From Selaginella moellendorffii (taxonomy: Eukaryota > Streptophyta > Lycopodiopsida > Selaginellales > Selaginellaceae): a stretch of 64,000 nucleotides of DNA. Positions 29,641-39,939 of this stretch are shown here, piece after piece. Under the pieces are notes generated by a model. It was not told the DNA's origin and ran no database searches. It worked only from the letters and a program-made list of their open reading frames with translations. The stretch's first letter is position 1; every line of letters starts with the position of its first letter. The translations under genes were made by a program, and so were the position numbers. The DNA lies in NCBI RefSeq assembly GCF_000143415.4, contig NW_003314316.1:1201173-1265172 (forward strand). Direction: 5' to 3'.

Positions 29641-32600
29641 TCCCCAAATAAAAATCACTTTTCTTCCTTATCAAGCTCCTCACCACCTTTCATCAAAGCC
29701 ACCACCAATTCCCGCAACTTCCGCGTCCCATGTCTCCTTTCTTTCACCGGACAATCAGGACTCAAGGCTTTGGCGCTACTGGACTCGGGTGCAACTTCCT
29801 GCTTCATGGACACGGACTTTGCTGCCCGACATCACGTTCCTCTTTCTCCTACCATACGGGATCTGAGGGTTGAAGGCATCGGCGGGCATTTTGTGTCTCC
29901 ATCTTCTGGACTTAGGGAAACGTTGCCCGTTCGAGTACACATCGGGTCCACCGTCACCGATATCCCCTTCAACATCATCAACAGCAAGTCCTCCTCTGTG
30001 GTGCTCGGTCTTCCTTGGTTCCAACTACATCAGCCTCAGATTTGTTGGAAGGACTTACAGCTCATCTCTCCCACATCACCATCTCCCACGGCTTCCCCTG
30101 GTGTTCATCGAGTCCGAATCAGGAAAAGTTCCCTAAACTCAAGTCGGGGTTCTGTTCCTGACTCTACGAAGTTTTCATCCTCTTCTTTTTCCTCTCTTCC
30201 ATCTTACATTGGACAGTATCCTCGTCTTATCATTCCATTTAGTCGTACACCTCCTCCTATCTCCACAATCACTATGAAAGAACTCCTTCATGAAGAACCT
30301 ATTTTCCTTTTTGCTTTGCATGTTTTTCCTGTCAGTCTTCCTGAGAAGTATCATGATTTTGGGGATGTGTTTGACAAGAAAAAAGCTAGTGTACTGCCTG
30401 CTCATCGGCCTTATGACTATCCCATTGATTTACAGGAAGGAGCGTCGCCTCCGTGGGGGCCTATCTACGGGTTATCCCCGTCCGAGCTTAAGGCCCTCAA
30501 AGAGTACGTGGATGAGAACCTTGCCTCGGGGTTCATTCAACATTCGCAGTCCCCGGCTAGCGCACCTGTCTTCTTTGTCAAGAAGAAGGATGGGAGTTTG
30601 CGGCTAGTCATCGATTACCGAGGTTTGAACAAGGTGACTGTTCGGAACCGTTATCCGTTGCCCCTGATCTCGGACCTGTTGGAACGCCTCGGCGGTGCCC
30701 GCTTCTTCACCAAGATTGACCTCCGTGGCGCATACAACCTGATCCGGATCCGGCCTGGTGATGAATGGAAGACTGCATTCCGAACCCACTATGGCCACTT
30801 CGAGTACACTGTCATGCCATTTGGCTTGACAAATGCTCCCGCAGTTTTCCAACACATGGCGAACGACGTCTTTCGGGAGTTTCTTGATCAGATGGTGATC
30901 GTCTACCTCGATGACATCCTCATCTACTCAAGAACTCAGGAGGAGCACGACGAACATGTACGTAAGGTGCTGGCGAAGCTGCGAGAACACGGCCTATATG
31001 CGAAGCTTGAGAAATGTTCCTTCGATCAGCAGTCTGTGGAGTTCCTTGGGTATATTGTCACTCCTGAAGGTATCACGATGGATCCTGCCAAAGTCAAGAC
31101 TATTCTCGAGTGGGAGCCTCCACAATCAATGTCGGACGTTCAGGTTTTCCTTGGCTTCGCCAACTTCTACCGCAAATTCATTGATCACTACTCTGACATT
31201 GTCCTTCCTCTCACACATCTCACTCGCAAGGATGTTCCCTTCTCTTGGTCTACTGCTGCCCAGCACACCTTCGACACACTCAAGGCAGCCTTCAGTTCTG
31301 CTCCCGTGTTGATCCATGCTGATTCCTCACAACCTTTCTTCATCGAGGTTGACGCCTCCGACTTTGCCATCGGTGCTGTGCTGTCTCAACTCGGAGCGGA
31401 TCAAGAACTTCATCCGGTCGCTTTCCATTCTCGAAAATTCCAGCCTGCGGAGATCAATTACGAAATCCACGACAAGGAGCTCCTTGCCATCGTGGATTCC
31501 TTTGGAGAGTGGCGCCGTTTCTTGGAGGGGGCGGGCCATCAAACAATAGTCTGGACGGATCACAAAAATCTCGAGTACTTTGCCACTTCCCGAGTTTTGA
31601 GCCGTTGTCAAGCAAGGTGGGCACAATTCCTGAGTCGGTTTGACTTTGTTATCAAGTACAGACCTGGAAAGCTTCAAGGCCTTCCTGATGCTCTTTCAAG
31701 GCGCTCCTATCTCAGTCTCAAGTCTGGTAATCCTGCCTTCGATCAACAAGATCAAGTTATCCTCGGTCCTGATTGGCTTCAAGTTATGGCAATTTCCCTG
31801 GCCCCTCAGGACTCCTCCTTGATGGATGCAATCAGAAACGATCTCCAATCTGATGACCTCGCCAGCGATATTTTCACCCATCTTCAGGCTGGACACCCAG
31901 TGACTCCCGACTGCCGGCGATTTGACGAGTTCGAGTTCTTAGATGGCTTATTATACCGTGGGGAGCAGCTTTACGTTCCTGAAGGTGATGCTCGAAGGTT
32001 GGTCCTGATGGCGTGCCACGATAGCCCGACTGCTGGTCATTTCGGCATTGCGAAAACCTATGAGCTAGTTGCACGGGACTTTTGGTGGCTTCACATGGAT
32101 GACTATATCAAAGCTTTTTTTACCTCCTGTGACACTTGTGCTAGGAATAAGGTACCTCGCCACCTTCCTTCAGGTTTGCTTCGTTCCCTCCTGGTCCCTT
32201 CAGGTCCTTGGGAATCCATCTCCATGGATTTCTTGAGTGATCTTCCGAGTTCTGGAGGCTTCAACAGTATTTTAATCGTGGTGGATCGCTTCACAAAGAT
32301 GGTGCACTTCTTGCCGTGTACCAAGGAATTTTCGGGCGAGGACATGGCAAAATTGGTATTCAGGGAAATTTTCCGACTTCATGGGATTCCTACAGATGTG
32401 GTTTTGGATCGGGGGCCTCAGTTCATCTCTCATTTCTGGCAACGGTTTTTGCAGCTGCTTGGAGTGAAGGCCAACCTCTCTTCGGCATATCATCCTCAAA
32501 CTGATGGGCAGTCCGAGCGAACGATTCAGACGCTGGAACAATTCTTGAGGTGCTTCATCAACTATCATCAGGATAATTGGTTCGATATCCTTCCCCTTGC

Positions 32601-33369
32601 TGAGTTCTCCTATAACAACTCTGTTCACTCCTCTCTTCGAGTTTCCCCCTTCTTTGCGAACTCTTGCCAAAATCCCCGATTCAATCTCTCACTTCCTTCT
32701 CCATCTGAATCCCCTCGTTCAAATCCTCGCTCTGAGGCATTTATCTCCAACCTTCAGGAAATCCACAACTCCATCTCCTTCCACCTCCATCATGCTCAGG
32801 AATCTCACAAAACATTTGCCAATGTCCATCGTCAGGATTGTCCCCCTTACAATATCGGGGATAAAGTCTGGCTCCTCAGGCGAAATATCTCCACCACCAA
32901 GCCCTGTCCAAAACTCGATTTCAAACGCCTTGGTCCTTTTCCTATCACTGCCATCATTAATCCCGTCACTTATCGCCTTGCACTTCCCTCCTCATATCAA
33001 ATTCACCCCGTTTTTCACTCCTCTCTCCTTGAGCCTTATATTCCCAGTCCTATTCCAAATCGGGTCATTCCTCCGCCTCCACCAGTGCAGCTCGAGGATG
33101 GGTCTGAGTACGAGGTTCAGGACATCCTTGATTCCAAGATTTCACGGTCTAAACTCTACTATCTGGTCGACTGGAAGGGTTACGGATCTGAGGAACGCAC
33201 TTGGGAACCTGCGGATAACCTGATTCATTCTCCTGACCTTGTTCAGGACTTCCACCGCCGCTATCCTTCTCGTCCCAGTCCTCATTCTTTTTCTCCATCT
33301 CCCATCCCTCGCCGCTCATCTCATCCTCCTCTTCGTTCTCGTTCACATCCTCGTTCCACTCGTTCTTGA
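29602..33369 (+). CDS. SP copy 2 pol: protease, RT, RNase H, integrase, chromodomain
   Basis: About 1255 codons after the frameshift. In order: aspartic protease LALLDSGATSC (DSG codons 29782-29790); reverse transcriptase with LRLVIDYRGLN, FTKIDLRGAYN and YLDD (about 30904-30915); RNase H with FFIEVDASDFAIGAVLSQ and a YEIHDKELLAIV block; integrase zinc domain H-x-H-C-C (HDSPTAGHFG...CDTCARNK, about 32020-32145) and core with SMDFLSDLP, LDRGPQF and a YHPQTDGQSER block (DDE); GPY/F-type module (RLGPFPI...HPVFHSSLLEPY); and a chromodomain (YEVQDILDSK...YLVDWKGYGSEERTWEPADNL, about 33108-33216). No stop interrupts it. The first ATG in this frame (29806) lies after the protease active site, so translation must come by frameshifting from gag. 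Predicted to target chromatin through the chromodomain. Confidence 0.93.
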   Translation, partial: RPCPNRVGVVCLDSPNKNHFSSLSSSSPPFIKATTNSRNFRVPCLLSFTGQSGLKALALLDSGATSCFMDTDFAARHHVPLSPTIRDLRVEGIGGHFVSPSSGLRETLPVRVHIGSTVTDIPFNIINSKSSSVVLGLPWFQLHQPQICWKDLQLISPTSPSPTASPGVHRVRIRKSSLNSSRGSVPDSTKFSSSSFSSLPSYIGQYPRLIIPFSRTPPPISTITMKELLHEEPIFLFALHVFPVSLPEKYHDFGDVFDKKKASVLPAHRPYDYPIDLQEGASPPWGPIYGLSPSELKALKEYVDENLASGFIQHSQSPASAPVFFVKKKDGSLRLVIDYRGLNKVTVRNRYPLPLISDLLERLGGARFFTKIDLRGAYNLIRIRPGDEWKTAFRTHYGHFEYTVMPFGLTNAPAVFQHMANDVFREFLDQMVIVYLDDILIYSRTQEEHDEHVRKVLAKLREHGLYAKLEKCSFDQQSVEFLGYIVTPEGITMDPAKVKTILEWEPPQSMSDVQVFLGFANFYRKFIDHYSDIVLPLTHLTRKDVPFSWSTAAQHTFDTLKAAFSSAPVLIHADSSQPFFIEVDASDFAIGAVLSQLGADQELHPVAFHSRKFQPAEINYEIHDKELLAIVDSFGEWRRFLEGAGHQTIVWTDHKNLEYFATSRVLSRCQARWAQFLSRFDFVIKYRPGKLQGLPDALSRRSYLSLKSGNPAFDQQDQVILGPDWLQVMAISLAPQDSSLMDAIRNDLQSDDLASDIFTHLQAGHPVTPDCRRFDEFEFLDGLLYRGEQLYVPEGDARRLVLMACHDSPTAGHFGIAKTYELVARDFWWLHMDDYIKAFFTSCDTCARNKVPRHLPSGLLRSLLVPSGPWESISMDFLSDLPSSGGFNSILIVVDRFTKMVHFLPCTKEFSGEDMAKLVFREIFRLHGIPTDVVLDRGPQFISHFWQRFLQLLGVKANLSSAYHPQTDGQSERTIQTLEQFLRCFINYHQDNWFDILPLAEFSYNNSVHSSLRVSPFFANSCQNPRFNLSLPSPSESPRSNPRSEAFISNLQEIHNSISFHLHHAQESHKTFANVHRQDCPPYNIGDKVWLLRRNISTTKPCPKLDFKRLGPFPITAIINPVTYRLALPSSYQIHPVFHSSLLEPYIPSPIPNRVIPPPPPVQLEDGSEYEVQDILDSKISRSKLYYLVDWKGYGSEERTWEPADNLIHSPDLVQDFHRRYPSRPSPHSFSPSPIPRRSSHPPLRSRSHPRSTRS

Positions 33370-33380
33370 GGAGGGGGTGC

Positions 33381-33714
33381 TGTCAGGAATCCCCCAATTC
33401 TTGCCACATTCCTGACTCTCGCCGGATTCCTGACCTACAGACCACATTCCTGACTCTCGAGACACTTCCCGATTCCTGAGTCTCGAGCCACATTCTTGAT
33501 GATGATGTGGCGCCTCCTCGACCTCAGCTGTCTTTAGGCCGTCCTCGATCCAAGAGTGGTGGAGCTTCATCAACCTATAGTATATATAGGTTAGCCTTGT
33601 TCCATTTCTCCACAATCTGAATCAACACCAGTCTAAGGCTTCTTCTTTGTTTCCACTAGCTTTTCTCTTTGTCTTTAGCATTTTCTAGTCTTGATCTTGT
33701 TGGGGGTCTTGACA
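33381..33714 (+). repeat. 3' LTR of SP copy 2
   Basis: 334 bp with a single 26-bp unit where the 5' LTR has three; otherwise nearly identical. Preceded directly by the polypurine tract 33370-33380. Confidence 0.93.
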
Positions 33715-33719
33715 GTGCT

Positions 33720-36684
33720 ATCCAATGAGATTGGGAAACTAGTCTCATTGCATATGCAGAGATGAAAACGATAATCCGAGTGGGTACACGTTTTGGTGCA
33801 AAGGCTTCGCAATCGTTCCTTGGGTATGGATTTTGGTTCCTTTTTGTACCATAATAATGTGAGCTTGCTCTTGGGCTCATAGGATGGATTGAGTTGTTCC
33901 GTTGCACGAGTTTTCACTTAGGCTCGTGAGTGTATTAGCAACTCAAGGTTACACTTTGAGTTGGTAGGATTAATGTTAGCCTACTAGTGGTTCCATGAGT
34001 TGCTCCTTGTACCATAGGTGAAAGTAAACTTTCCCTGGGTTTGCTATGAGTGGCAAATAGGCTGGTCCGTAACTGTTTAACACGGCACTAGTGGATCCTT
34101 CTTAGGCATGATTATAAGTGGATCAATCAAGACTATAGGGATTAATCTATTGGTTCAAGTAATCATGGCCATGCTCTTTCATAAACTTTTCTTGGATTGA
34201 ATTGAAGGCAATGTGAAAGCAAGCTTGAGGTTTAGTCAAAGATGAGACCGAAAAGAGAGTCGTCAGGGATGAAGGATTAAACACGTAAATCATTTTCTCT
34301 TCTCGGAGAGATGATTTGCAATGGTGTGACTCATTGCTCGTATTCACAATATGCAATCAAGAGTCCCTACCTTGATGCATGTTGGAAATGATGGTCTTGC
34401 AAGTGGTGAGTCATGGGATGGATAGCGGTGAAACGCTAAACCATTTTGTCTAGGCTTCCTATTAGAAGACTTGGGTTGCAATGCTTAATTCTTTTCCGGA
34501 AAACCTTGTTATTACTCCTTGAGTAGCTTGGTGTTGGATTAGTTTTGAGTTTGGTCAGAAAGAAAGTGGCATGAGTTTGTCCGTGTTGTGAACAAAAGTT
34601 AGTGGTGTTAGGTGTTGTAAATCTCTATTGGTGGGATGTGGCATTTATGTTGCATTTTGTTGAATCGAGTTGGCATTTGATATTCACATAAACTTTTGAA
34701 GTAATGACATTGGCAATGCTTGTGGTGTTGCTTAATTGATGGTCAAGACACTATGATTTTTATATTATATCCATGTGATAATGAGTAATGTGTTGGCAAA
34801 GTTGCTTGTTTAAACGATGATCAACCCCAAAGTGGTTGATGGTGAGGCTAGTCTACTTGCACGAAGTAGCATTGTAGTAGCTTTAACTGGATTCTCAATG
34901 GTGGTCCATTATACTAAGCTTAAGTTGGTTCTTTAGTTCCTTGAGTTGCCCATTAAGGTGTTAGAAAAGGGTTGTAACATTCATTTGCTATGGCTTGTTC
35001 GTTTATCTGTTAGCACTTGGAGTAAATTGTTGGATGGAGAAGGTGTGTAGTTAAGGCATTAACATCGTTAGCACTTGTGTTAGTGGAAGTGGCATTGTTG
35101 ATTCGAGTGATAAGGAATTTTCCTTAAACCTTGAATTTTCATATCATTTTTCTTGTTAGTGTTTGGGCTTCACATCAGATCTTGAAGGTAGTTGAAGAAG
35201 AGTGTTAGTGCAATATGGATATCTGAAGATATGGTCTTCATGATCAAGCCTTAAATGTTCATTTTGCATTTTGCGGATTTGGATGTTGGAAAAATGGGCA
35301 AAGATGTTCGATGCTTAAGCATGCTATTGGGTCATGAGAATTTTTGTTGAGGTGAACCTATGTGAAGTTGTTAGTAAAAGGAATTTGATTGAGTCTTGAA
35401 AGTTTGCATTCCTGGACTGAGAGTCATTCTTTCTTTAGGATGGAAAATTTTCCACAAATTTTCTTAGGCTTTTCCAATGGCTGATCTGTTGATCACTTTG
35501 TCCGCAAACCATTCCATTTTCGTAAGCCAATATAAACTAGTGAAGGGGTTGGAGTTGACTTTGGTTGGCTTAAACCTTAGTCGGTAGTTTGTATGATGTG
35601 GCTCGAAAGGGATGCTAACTTTAGGGCTAAGGTAATTGAGTTGGATAGAGTCTAGAGTTGGTGTAGAAAAGTGGCCGTTGCACTTTTCTAAGAAGGGTGA
35701 CCCTTGTGCCTTTTTTCTGTAGCGTTATGTTTGGTGGCAGGTTGCACTTTGCATTTTGATAAGACTCCATGAGAGTAGTGAGCTCTCACTGATCTTGATT
35801 TAGTCTTAGTGGCCCTGTGCTTTGGCTGAGGATAGTGATGTCCAACTTAGTTGTTCGAGGTTAAGATGTTGGTACCTATACTATAGCTTTGTCTATGAGG
35901 AGGTTGTGTACCTATATGAGTTCATTTCATGGTCTTCACTTTAGTTTCGACTAAGTGTTGATCGTGCATAGCTAGCCTCTTCAAGGCATGCTCAAAGCTA
36001 GTGGCTAAATGCATTAGTGAGCTTATTGCAGTTGAGTTAGATTCGAGTAGTCATTTAGTTCATGCTTGTCCATGAACCTTTATCTTGTACTTGAGATATT
36101 ACATTCATGTTGGATGAGTATATGACTTAATGACGTGAGTTTAATGTTTGGGTCTTATGAAGGCAAGTTAAAAGGTGATTGTTGGTTGTTTTGCGACTAG
36201 TGATTACTTGTAAACTTTGTCAAGGACTTTTGACACTTGCTTCACTCGATGAAAATTTATCAGAGATGGGTTTACTTTATTGGATGATGTTGTGGAGGAT
36301 CGTGTTGTTAGACTTGCATGGTTTTTCTATGTTGGCATATCAACTTTACTTCTGTTGATATCATTTGGTTGCATTTAGTTCGTGGTGTTAGATTTCGTTG
36401 AGTCTTAGATATGGTGAATCACTTCTTGATGATGTGTTATCTGTAACTGAGTATTATTGGAGGATTAATCTCAGATACTGACTAAAATATCTTCGACTCT
36501 AGTTAGCTTGATTGCAAGAGAGTTTTGAGAGGTGATTCACTCTTGCTTTCTTCTAGCTTTGTTCTAGTGTTGATGGCATTAAAGTGATGCTTTGTCGTTA
36601 ACATTGTTGTTGTTGAGATTTGAGTGAAATGAAATGTCTCTCTGAGGATTGATATTAAGTTTCATCAATCTCGATGAAGATAGT
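33720..36684 (+). mobile_element. F1 element A interior, non-coding
   Basis: It resumes after the SP copy 2 target duplication (ATCCAATGAGATTGGGAAAC). It aligns by eye, in reverse orientation, with element B (about 45700-49130) and element C (about 56450-59240): for example the GAGCTTGCTCTTGGGCTCATA and TAACTCAAGGTTACACTTTG blocks. No frame exceeds about 85 codons and none is recognisable. I read it as the interior of a large retrotransposon derivative (LARD). Confidence 0.7.
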
Positions 36685-37500
36685 TGTAAGCCACAATTTC
36701 CTTTCCAATTTGCCAGCTTACCTCGTCTATCCGTCCAACACTCCCTTGGCTTTTGCTAAGTTCCCTTACCAAAGTTCTCGCCTATGGTACCAGCTCCTAC
36801 TTGGTCTCAGCTACTCACTGCACAAGCAACAGAGGGTTAGCCATCCATCCACGGATTCCCAAATCACCCCCAATCCCCCTCCCCGGGTTAGACTGGACTT
36901 AAGGTTCGGCTACACTCCCCGCAAGCACAAGCAACCAAGCACACCAAGCTTCCAAGTTCCTAACATCCCTTGGTACCACAAGACTTGATCATGGGACCCT
37001 CTAAATCCCAAGTCTTGAGTGCAACACTTGCTTCGGGATGCCGGGGCAAAACACCGTGGCCTAGCGGCCCGGTATGGGTACCTCTACCCCCCACTTCCAT
37101 CCCGAAGGAAGGCCCAAGCCCCTAGGCAGGGCGAGGACCAATGAGTACCATGCGACCAATGAGCCGCATGGTACTCAAGTGGGGCACCAAATGTAAGCTC
37201 CTGAATTTGGACTTCCCGGGAGGTCACCCAGCCCAGTACTATTCAATCCCAAGGACGCTTAACCCCAAGTATCCCAAGACCCTTAACCGATTGAAAAAGG
37301 GGGTGCACTTTTATTCATGGGCCCTTTCCCTCTATATTTGAACCCCTATGGATCGTCTCTCGAATCGTTCTCTTTGGTTGCTTACAATCTACCATGCTTT
37401 CCTGCAAGTTCACGCCCTCGTGAACGGAAGCTGAGAGCCGCAGCTCTCCCGAGAGCCTCGCTCTCTTGACACCCTACCCCTCGGGTCAAGCCCAGCAGGA
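36685..37500 (-). mobile_element. Mosaic of GY2-type LTR fragment and TRIM-type LTR + interior
   Basis: 36685-37181 (TGTAAGCCACAATTTCC...GGGGCACC) matches the left 500 bp of the GY2 LTR at 38371-38866. 37192-37386 is a TRIM-type LTR (TGTAAGCTCCTGAATTTGG...GGTTGCTTACA). 37387-37500 matches the TRIM interior at 13457-13560, including the purine tract and an inverted motif around GAGAGCCGCAGCTCTC. No target duplication is visible. It may be a hybrid LTR or a recombination product inside F1 element A. Confidence 0.6.
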
Positions 37501-38370
37501 GTCAAGAACACTGCCAAGGAAACAACTCTAGAAAAAGTTTATGGTATTCACACTTTGTGAGAAATGCACCAACTTAATTAAGTTAGGGTAACCTCTTTAT
37601 CTAATGCGGATGCGCTACCAACTCATACACCTTTCAACCGTCACTGATAAGGAAATAACCTGGATTGTTTATTCAATAAAAATTATACATCTCTCTATTG
37701 ATAAAATAATTGATGATTTTTTATAATAGTTAGTTGTTCTCTTTAATGGTTTATGGTTTTTCACATTATCATATATTCTTTGTGGTTTGCTCTAGATTAA
37801 TCTTTTGGGTTTGAGCTTGTTGGTTGATGATACTTGTGTTTTTTGAGTTGTCTTTGGTAAATTGTTTAGCATGCTATCTACAATCTTTGGTAGTTAAGTT
37901 TTATCATTGAGTTTCTTGATGATTTACTTGCTATTGAATTTTGTTAGATGGTTAATTCTATGACCTTAACCTTGATCTTGGTGGTTCTTATACTATAATA
38001 CTAGTTTATTGGATGATAACTTACTTGGAATACTTTTGTGTTCTATTTTAAGATTTATTCACTGATAATTAAGTTTCCAAGATATCATTTTTTCTAACTT
38101 TGATATTGTCCATATATTGATCTTTAAGTTTGGGCCATAGGCAAATTGGCTTCGGCACTTTGTGTGCATAGTGAAATGTTTAGTCATTGGGTAGTTACTT
38201 TCGACTGGTCACTTCACCTGCCTTTCTGTTGATGTTCCCTATTTCATTTAAAAAAGGGCATAACCGTATAAATAACTCTAACTATCTATTTATTTTAGTC
38301 TATCTAAACCTTACCGATGAGTTTGGTTTCTTTACTTATGAGAGTTGGGGATAACAGAGTTAGCCACTTG
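37501..38370. mobile_element. F1 interior, rearranged
   Basis: 37510-37650 matches element C (54600-54720) in the same plus-strand orientation. 37670-38370 instead matches C (about 55720-54840) in reverse. F1 sequence here has therefore been inverted in part. No coding capacity seen. Confidence 0.55.
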
Positions 38371-39509
38371 TGTAAGCCACAAATTTTTCCTTTCCAATTT
38401 GCCAGCTTACTTCGTCTATCCGTTCAACACTGCCTTGGCTTTTGCTAAGTTCCCTCGCCAAGGTTCTCGCTTATGTTACTAGCTCCTACTTGGTTCTACT
38501 TGGTTTCAGCTACTCACTACACGAGCAACGGAGGGTTAACCATCCATCCACGGATTCCCAAATCTCTCCCAATCCCCCTCCCCGAGTTAGACTGGACTTA
38601 AGGTTTGGCTACACTCCCCGCAAGCACAAGCATCCAAGCACACCAAGCTTCCAGATTCCTAACATCCCTTGGTACCACAAGACTTGATCATGGGACCCTC
38701 TAAATCCCAAGTCTTGGGTGCAACACTTGCTTTGGGACGCCGAGGCGAAACACCGTGGCCTAGCGACCCGATATGGGTACCTCTATCCATCCCAAAGGGA
38801 AGGTCCAAGCCCCTAGGAAGGGCGAGGACCAATGAGCCGCATGGTACTCAAGTGGGGCACCACTCCACATGAGCCGGGAGCACTGCAGTCGGTTTCCCTT
38901 TCGGGAGTGGGAGCTGCTCTTGAGCACTTTCTTGGATGGCCCCTCCAGCACCAACCAAGTCCATGCTCACTCCCACCCAAGGCCCCTCGGTCCCAATCTC
39001 AACCTCAAGTCAGTTTGGAAGCCCCATTGGAGAGTTCCTTCAAAACTGGATCCTAGACCTCACTATCTCTACTATACTTTTGGAACCCGCTGCAGCCCCT
39101 CCCCCCCTTTGGGAGACACATGCTTTGGGCTTTCACCCCTTGACCCGTATTAGTACTCGGACTCGGTCTTGGACTTGATCTCGGACTCAATCTCGGACCC
39201 GACTTTGGACTCGGTCTCGGACTCGATCTCGGACTCGATCTCGGACCCGATCTCGAACACGACTTCGGACTCGACCTCGGACTCGGTTTCGGACCTGATT
39301 TGGATCTCGGACTCTGTCTCGAACTCGGTCTCGAACTCGGTCTTCGATTCGGCCTCGGACTCGATCCTAGACTCTATCTCGAACTCGGTCTCAAAGTCGG
39401 TCTTGGACTCGATCTTTGACTTGGTCCCATCCGATGAACTCTTTGTCATTTTGGTCATGCCTTTGGGGATCCTTTAGCATATGACATCTCGGCGAGTTGG
39501 TTCCTTACA
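38371..39509 (-). repeat. 3' LTR of GY2 (1139 bp)
   Basis: Contains a C-rich tract (39096-39107), a segment shared with the F1 LTR (39061-39145) and a ~270 bp region of 12-bp GACTCG-type repeats (39160-39430). Confidence 0.85.
39160..39430. repeat. 12-bp minisatellite (GACTCGATCTCG-like) in GY2 LTR
   Basis: About 22 imperfect copies of GACTCGGTCTCG / GACTCGATCTCG / GACCCGATCTCG. Because 12 is a multiple of 3, both strands stay open (Asp/Ser-rich on plus, Glu/Ser-rich on minus). I do not regard these as proteins. A second array lies at 44845-45130 in the other LTR. Confidence 0.85.
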
Positions 39510-39699
39510 ATTCCACCACCCATAGAAGAAGTTCGATGCCCACATCGAACGTCTCTCTTTTTGATCCTACGACTTGTTGACTATGTCTCCGGGGGCATCC
39601 CCCCACTTAGCGGTGTGCCTAAGTTAGCCTCCTTGGCCAAGAGCCCATGACAACGGAATATAGGTGTCCCTATACTCCTCACCTCACCACGCCCTAGTA

Positions 39700-39760
39700 T
39701 GGGGTCGGGACTTGAACCCAACCTTGCTTTACTAGGGGGTTGGGACTCGAACCCAACCTC
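39700..39760 (-). repeat. Two tandem B-box-like motifs in GY2 3' untranslated region
   Basis: Minus-strand GGTTCGAGTCC (39753-39743) and GGTTCAAGTCC (39718-39708) match the tRNA T-arm/B-box consensus. They lie in a ~35 bp unit repeated twice (CTAG..GGGGT(C/T)GGGACT(T/C)GAACCCAACCT). No A box or tRNA fold is seen. Confidence 0.5.
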
Positions 39761-39939
39761 CGTAGAATACGTTTACGGATTTGACATCCCCGCAGGGAGT
39801 TGGGCGTAGTTCCCTACGCCTGGTCGACCTAATTAACCCATGCTAATTAGCTTACCTTTAGCGCGCCTTCGGGTCCCAACATATGCCATTGCTCAACTTC
39901 ACCAATTGATACTTTTAATTGAACTTTGCATAAGTACAT

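Larger units (their letters stand above)
28169..33714 (+). mobile_element. Ty3/gypsy chromovirus SP, copy 2 (apparently intact), 5546 bp
   Basis: LTRs at 28169-28554 (386 bp) and 33381-33714 (334 bp) differ by two 26-bp repeat units and about four substitutions. A 5-bp duplication GTGCT lies at 28164-28168 and 33715-33719. It inserted 15 bp downstream of the F1 element A primer site. It contains an uninterrupted gag (28652-29623) and pol (to 33369) linked by a -1 frameshift signal, a polypurine tract (GGAGGGGGTGC, 33370-33380) and a self-complementary primer site (28557-28571). The C-terminal chromodomain places it among chromoviruses, and the gag CCHC, frameshift and self-priming recall the Tf1/sushi/Tcn1 branch. 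Everything needed for transposition is visible. Confidence 0.95.

Noticed and set aside
37160-37192. GGGGCACCAAA before the TRIM-type LTR as a primer-binding site (TTTGGTGCCCC on the minus strand)
   Set aside because: The same GTGGGGCACC occurs inside the GY2 LTR at about 38857-38866, so it is better explained as LTR sequence at a recombination junction.
39169-39477. 102-codon Asp/Ser-rich frame (and its antisense partner) as a protein
   Set aside because: It is the translation of a 12-bp minisatellite inside a retrotransposon LTR; both strands are open only because the period is a multiple of three.
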